From: Lamellibrachia columna
Taxonomy: Eukaryota; Annelida; Polychaeta; Sabellida; Siboglinidae
Direction: 5' to 3'
Length of the DNA stretch: 64,000 nucleotides
Assembly: GCA_963662155.1 (NCBI GenBank)
Contig: OY759272.1
Location: 45,737,186 to 45,801,185 of the forward strand
The notes beneath the pieces are model-generated. The model saw only the letters and a list, made by a program, of their open reading frames with translations, ran no database searches and was not told the DNA's origin. This document shows, piece by piece, positions 24,373-35,000 of the stretch. Position 1 is the first letter of the stretch. Each line of letters begins with the position of its first letter. The position numbers and the translations under genes were made by a program.

Positions 24373-25600
24373 GTAGAATTGTGGCTGGTGAAAGAGAGCC
24401 TATGGAACACACTGACGCCTCCTAGTGACTTGGCGCCTGTTGTAGCCACAGGAAGAACGTCACGAGCAAGATGGCTGCGACTTCCGGCCCAATTCGAGTA
24501 GCCGTTGATGTACCTACGGTTAAGAAATCCACGTTTATTTGACGTGACTGTAAGGTGAACATTTGACCGATATTAAAATTACATTTTTGAAATGGAAATT
24601 GCAATATATCACCAAATACACACATATTTGTACTCATGTACAATGCCTAAAATGCACAGCAATATGTAGACTATGTTTCTTAAAACGCAACCAAATTCCA
24701 AGACGTTTCTAGTTTAGATCTAGCTGATGACGTGTTTGTAATCCTCTTTTATTTTAAGTGGAACCCGGCAATAAATACATTCCTATTTCTATATTATTGG
24801 GCTTACTAAATAATTATAATAATTAGTATTAAGTTATTCCATCTGATATTCCATGCATATGCATGTGTTCTAATATGCTTGTCATATTCATCCATACCAA
24901 TAATTGCATTTCTTGTTTTGTCGGATTGCTGTTTGTCGGACTCCACGACCCCACCAGATGGCGACACCTGATCCACTGTGGCGACGACGAAGAACGGTCC
25001 TTGTTCCAGATCGTACTCTTTTTTCGTCTGGAGGGATGTGACGTCACGCCGCTTCCGTTTTGTGCTGTAACATTAAACGGGTATGTTCCTAGTGGCTGTC
25101 CACTTGAGGTTTTCTTATTTGAATGTTTCAAGGTGACCTACTGATTAATCTAATTTTATTTTCCTGTTTTCAGTTGTAGGGCCTACTATATTTGTCATTG
25201 TGTTGAATGCCTGTGATGTTACTGTAATTACTATAACACACGCGTTGGCGCACACGATTTGCGTTATGGAGTTTCAACAACACGTAAAACGTTACAACAA
25301 AGCAAGCGTGACTACGTAAGGACTAATCTATGACACTAGTAAATTATCAGTATATTTCAGATAGGTCTAATATACCAAGTATTCTGTTTTGGGGAGAGAT
25401 CTAATTTTCTTGCCAATTTATCATATATCCTGCTTTTTTCTGTCTCAAATAATTTCCATCTTTCTGAACCAATTCAAATTTTCTATAAAAAAAACAATTA
25501 CTAAATGTATAAAATGACATTATTAAAACCTTAATAAAAAAAAATTTGGTATCGTGTAAAGGGATGTGTAAGGGGTCGTCGCCTAAGTTTTCGAAGTCTA
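24373..25600. other. Intergenic; possible promoter-like patch at 24440-24490
   Basis: CAAGATGGCTGCGACTTCCG at about 24467 combines a YY1-like AAGATGGC core with an ETS-like CTTCCG, as seen at many animal transcription start sites. The ATG there opens only 23 codons and I see no continuation exon. The rest shows no gene. Confidence 0.3.
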
Positions 25601-25603
25601 AAA

Positions 25604-25609
25604 TTTAAT
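25604..25609 (-). terminator. Candidate poly(A) signal ATTAAA (minus strand)
   Basis: The minus strand reads ATTAAA about 107 bp past the stop codon of the SRCR/ZP gene. It is the nearest canonical-type hexamer. Confidence 0.35.
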
Positions 25610-25715
25610 ATTGGTTCAGACCACCACCCGTCAATACGCGGTGTGCGACACAGGATAACGTACATTTTGCCAATCAAGACGTGGTGACCAAACAACCACC
25701 CAACCTAATGTAATG

Positions 25716-26013
25716 CTATACGATTTTTGGATTTTGAGAACATATGCGACCTCCCCTAATAGCAGGGGAGTCTTCTTCCAAGTTCTTTACATTGACACTG
25801 CTGGTACCATCGTCCACTGCATTGACCCGTACAGACCTGGAGACGCCACATGACCGGTCGCACTGAGGCGTCTTCTCGTCCCGGTCGCACACGAACGCCT
25901 TGCAGTGCACGTACAAGTACGTGTAGTTGCCAATAAACCGGAACGAACGGAAGCCAAACCCGAAGAGCGTCTGATTGATCGGGTGGAATACAAGAGTGCC
26001 TTCCACGCTGCAC
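25716..26013 (-). CDS. SRCR/ZP gene exon 10: ZP-C end and C-terminus
   Basis: The acceptor GCTGCAG precedes [20 protein letters not shown], then [20 protein letters not shown] and [11 protein letters not shown]. This is the classic end of a ZP domain. A 40-residue tail and stop TAG (25716-25718) follow. Incoming phase 2 completes a Lys codon from the previous exon, giving VKDKCSVEG. Confidence 0.85.
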
Positions 26014-29000
26014 CTGCAGCAAACATTCCAAAATAGTGTACAACTTTAAACGGTATATTTACACAAGTACGAACTGACGTAAAGAAACATCTGATCGTGG
26101 GATAATTAAGATAAAGATAAGATAAGATACGTTTTATTACCAAGTAGCAAGTACAAGGAATTTGTAGTGTTGTGGCGTTAGTACAAACATACACTCATGC
26201 ACCCAATCACACACGGAACTAAACATTACATATCACAATCGTAATACTAAAAACAGTTGAAAACAAGCGAGAGTAATATAATAGGTTGCAAGATTTAAAA
26301 AAAAAAAAAAAATTTAAAAGATTAAAAAATAAAAATAAAAAAATAAATAAAAAAACGCGACATTGCAACTACCTACCAGAGGCAAGACATTTATGATGGC
26401 TCTCCGTTTAAAAATCTCAGCGCTTGAGGATAGAAACTATTGTTGAATCGCGTCGTTTTAGTTGTTATGCTACGGTAGCGCTTACCGGAGGGAAGGAGTT
26501 CAAAGAGATGGTTGGCTGGATGATATTCGTCTTGTACAATGCGCTTGGATTTGCGCAAACTGCGAGATAGATAAAGAGATCTGATGGACGGCATATTAAC
26601 CCGATTAGTTTAGAGGCGTTCTTGACGACTGATTCAATTTGATTAATTTCATCTTGGCTGGCGCGACCAAACCTGACAGTAATAGAAAATGACAAGACAC
26701 TTTCAATAACTGCGCAGTAGAAACGTGTTAATATTGCTTGAGATAAGCCGAATCGTTTGAGGTGTCTAAGGAAGTACATGCGTTTTTGTGCTTTCTTAAT
26801 GATGTCAATCGTGTTATTACACCAGGAAAGATCTTTTGAAATAGTCGAACCCAAAAATGTTACAGAGTCGGCTTGTAAGACTTCAGTACCGTCAATGACA
26901 GGGGTGGATGGGTGTTTTCTTTTTGCGAAAATCAATGATCATTTCCTTCATTTTGGATATGTTTAGTACCAGGTTGTTGTTCTTACACCAGCCAACCAGT
27001 CTTTGAACTTCCTCTCTATACACAGACTCGTTAGCATTGTTGACACAGCCAATTACAGTGGTGTCATCCGAGAACTTAACCACGCGAACAGATTGGTTAC
27101 CAGATACACAGTCGTTTGTAAAGAGAGTGAAAAGGAAAGGAGAAAACACGCAGCCTTGTGGGGCACCAGTGTTAAGAATAACAGGTTTGGAGAGAGAGTT
27201 GTTGAGTTGCAAACTGGTGAGGATCCAACAGATTGAGGCCTGTGAAGAAGAAAGTTGAGAGTCCAGTGACATACGGCAGGATGCACATTCAGAGATACAA
27301 GTTTATCAAACAACTTCACAGGAATTATGGTGTTAAAGGCCGAGCTAAAGTCCACGAAAAGAATCCTCGCATAAGTACTCGGTTGTTCCAGGTGCTTCAT
27401 AACATAATGTAAACCTAAGGCAACTGCATCGTCCACATATCTGTTAGTTTGATAAGCAAACTGGTGAGGATCCAATAGACCGGCCGTGGAAGATTTCAGA
27501 TAACGGAGCATAATATGTTAAAAAACTTTCATCGCAACTGAGGTAAGTGCCACTGGACGGTAATCGTTCATGGTAGAGACTTTAGCCTTCTTGGGAATAG
27601 GTATAATCACAGAAGTTTTAAAACACGTTGGAACTATGCACTGTTGTAAAGATGAATTGTAGATGTCAGCGAATACTGGAGCAAGCTGATCGGCGCAATT
27701 CTTGAATGTATATGATGAGATGTTATCAGGACCCGAAGCCTTGCGCGTACTCAGTCGCTTGAACAATGTCCGCACGTCAGCAACGTTAACGGTGAAAGGC
27801 GGCGACAGCGGAGTGTCTGTGGGTAGGGGGCGCTGTTCCGGCGATGTGTTTAACTTGTCAAATCTGCTGTAGAAGTCGTTTAGTTGGTCGGGGAAGGACG
27901 GATCGGCGTTGTAAATGGCTGAAGCGCTTAGTTTATACTGTGTAATTTGACGTAACCCTTGCCATACAGATCTGGTGTTGTTGGAATTGTCTACATTATT
28001 AGTCTGTAGTGTGTTACAGGAAATTGAGGAAGAATGGATGGAAACAGCAAAATACTTGATGTTTGTACGCGAAGAATGTGTAATCCGTTTGCCCGAATGA
28101 CGTCATTTGCATGACTGAAAATTCGTGAGCGATCTCATTTGGACAATTATTCATTACTTACATAAATTTGATGTAATTGTTGGAGCTGCTAGACCGAGTG
28201 TCACCTACTTGTCTTTGACCAAGAAGTATTGTGGTTGTGAGGCAGCTAGAGGGAGTTTCACCTACTTGTCTTTGACCAAGAAATACTGTGGTTGTGAGGC
28301 TGCTAGAGCGAGTGTCGCCTACTTCTCTTTCACCAAGAATTATTGTGGTTGTGAGGTTGCTAGAGCGAGTGTCACCTACTTGTCTATCACCAAGAATTAT
28401 TGTGGTTGTCAGGCTGCTAGAGGGAGTTTCACCTATTTGTCTTTCACCAAGAAGTATTTTGGTTGTGAGGCTGCTAGAGCGAGTGTCACCTACTTGTCTT
28501 TCACCAAGAAGTATTGTGGTTGTCAGGCTGCTACAGGGAGTTTCACCTATTTGTCTTTCACCAAGAAGTATTGTGGTTGTGAGGCAGCTAGAGCGAGTGT
28601 CACCTACTTGTCTTTCACTAAGAAGTATTGTGGTTGTGAGGCAGCTAGAGCGAGTGTCACCTACTTGTCTTTCACCGAGAAGTATTGTGGTTGTGAGGCA
28701 GCTAGAGCGAGTGTCACCTACTTGTCTTTCACTAAGAAGTATTGTGGTTGTGAGGCAGCTAGAGCGAGTGTCACCTACTTGTCTTTCACTAAGAAGTATT
28801 GTGGTTGTGAGGCAGCTAGAGCGAGTGTCACCTATTTGTCTTTCACCAAGAAGTATTTTGGTTGTGAGGCTGTTAGAGCGAGTGTCACCTACTTGTCTTT
28901 CACCAAGAAGTATTGTGGTTGTCAGGCTGCTAGAGGGAGTTTCACCTATTTGTCTTTCACCAAGAAGTATTGTGGTTGTGAGGCAGCTAGAGCGAGTGTC

Positions 29001-32000
29001 ACCTACTTGTCTTTCACCGAGAAGTATTGTGGTTGTGAGGCAGCTAGAGCGAGTGTCACCTACTTGTCTTTCACTAAGAAGTATTGTGGTTGTGAGGCAG
29101 CTAGAGCGAGTGTCACCTACTTGTCTTTCACTAAGAAGTATTGTGGTTGTGAGGCAGCTAGAGCGAGTGTCACCTATTTGTCTTTCACCAAGAAGTATTG
29201 TGGTTGTGAGGCAGCTAGAGCGAGTGTCACCTACTTGTCTTTCACTAAGAAGTATTGTGGTTGTGAGGCAGCTAGAGCGAGTGTCACCTACTTGTCTTTC
29301 ACCAAGAAGTATTGTGGTTGTGAGGCAGCTAGAGCGAGTGTCACCTACTTGTCTTTCACTAAGAAGTATTGTGGTTGTCAGGCTGCTAGAGGGAGTTTCA
29401 CCTACTTGTCTTTCACCAAGAAGTATTGTGGTTGTGAGGCAGCTAGAGCGAGTGTCACTTACTTGTCTTTGACCAAGAAGTATTGTGGTTGTCAGGCTGC
29501 TAAAGGGAGTTTCACCTACTTGTCTTTCACTAAGAAGTATTGTGGTTGTGAGGCAGCTAGAGCGAGTGTCACCTACTTGTCTTTCACTAAGAAGTATTGT
29601 GGTTGTGAGTTCTCGTCGATGCTCGGCGCGGCGTAGCACTGATTGAGGACGATCTTGAGCGTCGGGTCAGTTGTCGTTAGAGTGATGCCGACGTAGAGCC
29701 AGCTGGCGAGGGTCACGCGTGCCGGGAAGTCGCTGATCGGGTCCGCGAAGCTGCTGTCTCGGTACAGACGCATAGCGACGTCGAAGTCGCCCTTGCCGTA
29801 CTGTGGCGGCACCGTGCGGGGTTGGGGTTGAACACTGGCGGGGTAGAAATGTTATGGGAGTGATTATGATCATTTTGTCAATCGCCTGCCGATGTGACAA
29901 TCCTCATCGTCACAGGCATCGGAACCTGGGGATCGGCTCACAATATTTATTATGGGTCTATTAAAATATATGTCGCCCTCCCCAAACCAAATTCGACCCT
30001 CTCTCTCCCAATATTCAACAGCTTCCGATGTGATGTTCATTTTTATATTATCTTCCTATACGGTGGATTATGTATGTTTAATAGAATCATTCCCGGCCAT
30101 AGCCATGTGATTCTGCTAAGCTGATGCGGGAACGGGAATAGGGACTGATTCTGTCCCACCCAATATATGTGATTCCACTAAAAGGCTGATTTTTTTTTGC
30201 TATCCGTGAATTTGTCCAATGCATGCCAAATATCTGGCTGATGAGTTTCACACTAACACTTCTCTGGTAAGCGTATTTGATCCATTGCGTAGGAGGTGTC
30301 ATACGGACGTAACACTTGGTGTTGCGTCCACGTATTCATAACACTTGTTCAGACTTCCACGTATTAATTTTTTAAACAAATTAATTTCTTTGGATATAAA
30401 TAGTTTTTGTACTAATGTCAGACGTAGTGACACGTGTAGCATAGGTGCTATTACGCAGGGGTGGAGAGAGTTTGTCTCTATAGCTGACGTCACACCCCGG
30501 CACATACCTGTTGATAGGGTCATGGTTGCGATGGTTGACGCAGTAGACACTGATGTTGTGGACGGTCGAGCGTGTGATGGTCGGGTCTTCTGCCGGCAAC
30601 TCGTACCGAATCATGCTCGAATAGATGATGTGGGAATTATTCGTCTGCGGATAGTGAATTTATGGTAAACTATGTTACTTGAGGACGTTCCGTTAATTTG
30701 AAGCTAAAAATGTAGAGATGAGAAGACAGGAGGGGTGGAAATGGGAAGATGGGAAGGATGGAAATGGAAAGACGGGACTGGTGAGTATGGGAAGATGAGA
30801 GGTGCGGAAATGGGAAGACGGGAATGGTGGATATGTAAAGACGAAAGGGGTTGAAATGGGAAGACGGGAAGGATGGAAATGGAAAGACGGGAATGGTGAA
30901 TATGTGAAGATGAGAGGTGCGGAAATGGGAAGACGGGAATGGTGGATATGTAAATACGGGAGGGGTTGAAATGGGAAGACGGGAGGGGTGGAAGTGGGAA
31001 GACGGGAGGGGTGGAAGTGGGAAGACGGGAGGGATGGAAATGTGAAGACGGGAGGGTGGAAATGGGAAGACGGGGGGGGGGGGTTGAAATGGGAAGACGG
31101 GACGGGTGGACATAGAAAGACAAGTGGCGTGCAGATGGAGACCTTTGCATACCAACTGAACACTTATATCATATGTCCTCCTGATTATTTAAAACGGTTT
31201 ATTTTTTATTGTGAATATTATACTTTCTTGATTTTTATCAAATTGTTTTAAATACGGGAAGAATACTTGATACTTACAGCGAAATGTAAATCAATAGGCT
31301 ACAGAGTAACATGCACTAGCCCCTATCAAAGATACATCGGAGAGAGATCGTCTTACCTGTCTCTGAGTACCGCAGCCAACGAATGGGATGGACACCGTGA
31401 CGTAATGGACATCCGAGGACTTGGCGATTCCACAGCCGGTGCTGCCACTTGGCACGGTCAGGTGGTCCGTGCTCAGGCGCGGCTGGTCAGACAACAGGAA
31501 GCGAGCAACGATCTTCTCATTGTCACATATGATTTCTGGAGACGGTACTGTAGGACAGAGAGGGTGACAGTTGATTGAGTGGCCTGGACTAGGTACTGTA
31601 GGACAGAGAGGGAGACAGTTGATTGAGTGGCCTGGACTAGGTACTGTAGGACAGAGAGGGAGACAGTTGATTGAGTGGCCTGGACTAGGTACTGTAGGAC
31701 AGAGAGGGTGACAGTTGATTGAGTGGCCTGGACTAGGTACTGTAGGACAGAGAGGGAGACAGTTGATTGAGTGGCCTGGACTAGGTACTGTAGGACAGAG
31801 AGGGAGACAGTTGATTGAGTGGCCTGGACTAGGTACTGAAGGACAGAGAGGGAGACAGTTGATTGAGTGGCCTGGACTAGGTACTGTAGGACAGAGAGGG
31901 AGACAGTTGATTGAGTGGCCTGGACTAGGTACTGTAGGACAGAGAGGGAGACAGTTGATTGAGTGGCCTGGACTAGGTACTGTAGGACAGAGAGGGAGAC

Positions 32001-35000
32001 AGTTGATTGAGTGGCCTGGGTACGGTAGTGGGATAGAGAGGGAGCCAGTTGATTGAGTGGCCTGGACTAGGTACTGTGGGATAGAGAGGGAAGCAGTTGA
32101 TTGAGTGGCCTGGACTAGGTACTGTAGCACAGAGAGGGGGGAGTTGATTTAGTGGCCTGGAATGGATACTGTAGGACAGAGAGGGGGGAGTTGATTGAGT
32201 GGCCTGGACTAGGTACTGTAGGACAGAGAGGGAGACAGTTGATTGAGTGGCCTGGAATGGATACTGTAGGATAGAGAGGGGGGAGTTGACTGAATGGCCT
32301 GGACTAGGTACTGTGGGACAGAGAGGGAGACAGTTGATTGAGTGGCATGGGTACGGTAGTGGGATAGAGAGGGAGCCAGTTGATTGAGTGGCCTAGACTA
32401 GGTACTATGGGATGGAGAGGGAGGCAGTTGATTGAGTGGCCTGGACTAGGTACTGTAGCACAGAGAGGGGGGAGTTGATTGAGTGGCCTGGGTACGGTAG
32501 TGGGATAGAGAGGGAGCCAGTTGATTGAGTGGCCTAGACTATGTAATATGGGATAGAGGGGGAAGCAGTTGATTGAGTGGCCTGGACTAGGTACTGTAGC
32601 ACAGAGAGGGGGGAGTTGATTTAGTGGCCTGGAATGGATATTGTAGGACAGAGAGGGGGGAGTTGATTGAGTGGCCTGGACTAGGTACTGTAGGACAGAG
32701 AGGGAGACAGTTGATTGAGTGGCCTGGAATGGATACTGTAGGACAGAGAGGGGGGAGTTGACTGAGTGGCCTGGACTAGGTACTGTGGGACAGAGAGGGA
32801 GACAGTTGATTGAGTGGCCTGGGTACGGTAGTGGGATAGAGAGGGAGCCAGTTGATTGTGTGACCTAGACTAGGTACGATGGGATAGAGAGGGAGGCAGT
32901 TGATTGAGTGGCCTAGACTAGGTACGATGGGATAGAGAGGGAGCCAGTTGATTGAGTGGCCTAGACTAGGTACGATGGGATAGAGAGGGAGGCAGTTGAT
33001 TGAGTGGCCTGGCAAACCCGGTTTATTGGTGTCCAAACATGTAGTGAGTGTATAGTTTATGTAACACCCGCAATCGATTACATTTTTAAAATGCATACTT
33101 TTGTTCAAATCATCCAAAGAATTAACTTTAGTCATTTTTCTGAATGTTACACAACAATATGATTTACTGTTGCTGCCGCTGCCGTTGCTGCTACAGCTAC
33201 GCGACGACTACCGTCACTTACGGTCTGGGCCGGTCGCCGGTTCTCGCAGACACGAGACGGCCGCCGCCTCAGTGAGTTCGCAGTCGTTGACCCTCCACGG
33301 GCTGTGGCGACACTGCTCGATGTCCGTCTCGTTGCCGCGGCACTCGACGTCTGATGACACAGTCGACAAACAACTACCGTCTTTAGTTTCCATAACTCGC
33401 TATGATACACAGGGGACGTTAAATTGTCAGTTATCTCAAAGTCTCCTTTGACATTTCGTACGAGAATAAAAATTGTATTGTAATTATTTTGACGAATAAA
33501 TTGTTAGTTTCCATAACTCGCTATGATACACAGGGGACGTTACATTGTCAGTTATCCCAGTTTCTTTCGACATTTCGTACGAGAATAAAAATTGTATTGT
33601 GATTATTTTGACGAATAAATTGTTAGTTTCCATAACTAGCTATGATACACATGGGACGTTTCATTGTCAGTTATCCCACAGTTTCCTTCGACATATCGTA
33701 TGAGAATAAAAATTGTATTGTGATTATTTTGACGACCAAATTGTTAATGGTTCACGCTTGGTAGGCTTGGCAAATCGTTTGACAGGTTATTTATAAAATA
33801 AATACAAAAGAAAGTTCACACGGGCAACCGTCCCTTTATTTTGCATAACTAACGAGATTGGTTGCGGGACAATACCTACAACACGCAGAAAGAAATGAAT
33901 ATGATATTGTTACGTACTGTCCAGCAAGATGGGCTCCGTCATGTTGCCGAATTTGCCTTCCATACCGCCTAGCTGGGCCCGGGCGTTCTGTGGACTGCAA
34001 CAGGCGAACGTGGTGAGTGTGTGCGTTCGTGTGTGCGTTCGTGTATGCGTTCGTGTATGCGTTCGTGTTTGCGTTCGCGCGTGCGTTCGTGCGTTCGTGT
34101 GTGCGTTCGTGTGTGCGTTCGCGCGTGTGTTCGTGTGTGCGTTCGTGCGTGTGTTCGTGCGTGCGTTCATGCGTGCGTTCGTGCGTGCGTGCTTGCGTGT
34201 GTTCTTGCGTGCATTCGTGCGTGCCACGTCACTCAAGTGACACTGATAATGCCCCAGACACACGGGTGGTGAAGTGACTTACTGGTAACACAGCATCCTG
34301 CAGACGACGGCGGCCGCCGCCTGACTCCACCGGTCGTCACACACGGAGCCCCACACGCCGTTGTGACGGACCATCACCCGCCCCTCCGCCTCGCTGTCCC
34401 CGCCGTCCAGACGCACCGCCTCACTCGGGTTGTTACCTGCGTCAGACAATACCACCCACGCTACACTCCCTGGAACCTCGGGTCAAAGGTCACGTATAGT
34501 CGTATGGATGGCTTCATAACCAACGATACGCAAAGTGAACAGATGTTTAAAAAAGGTAAATTGACCTTGACCATTAATGTATTTTTTTTCGAACTGGAAT
34601 TCGACATTGCACATTTGTTAAATATTTCCACAATAAACAACGGCTCTCAATTTAGGCATACGGCTAAACATTTGGCCGGAGTATGTATCACCGTTGAGTT
34701 ATTCATTTAAATCAAACCGACATCCATTTATATCATTTCAGCTGGGGAATATGTACTTTAGCGAACGCCTACATTTAAAACTTTCATAAAACCATTTGAT
34801 TAAAATGTACCGATATCGATGTGATGCAGCTGATAGTGAAATTCGGCTCTTTTCGTATTACACGGGACAGCAACAATCAATTCAATGTAACATGAAAGTG
34901 TGCTCTTCTTCCGTCAAATGCGCGAAAGGTAACAGACACGGTGGCACTGGGGTGGCACGGGGTGGCACGGGGTGACACTCAGTATAACACTCACATATCC

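Noticed and set aside
24467..24541. Short ORF starting at a YY1/ETS-like motif (ATG GCT GCG)
   Set aside because: Only 23 codons and no continuation exon found. Kept only as a possible promoter patch.
28125..29639. 503- and 394-codon + strand and 493-codon minus-strand ORFs of 19-residue repeats
   Set aside because: By-products of the 57-bp junction array. The true gene frame of this region has a stop in each unit.
21425..33017. CRISPR-like regular arrays
   Set aside because: Units are contiguous near-identical repeats with no unique spacers, in a eukaryotic genome with introns.
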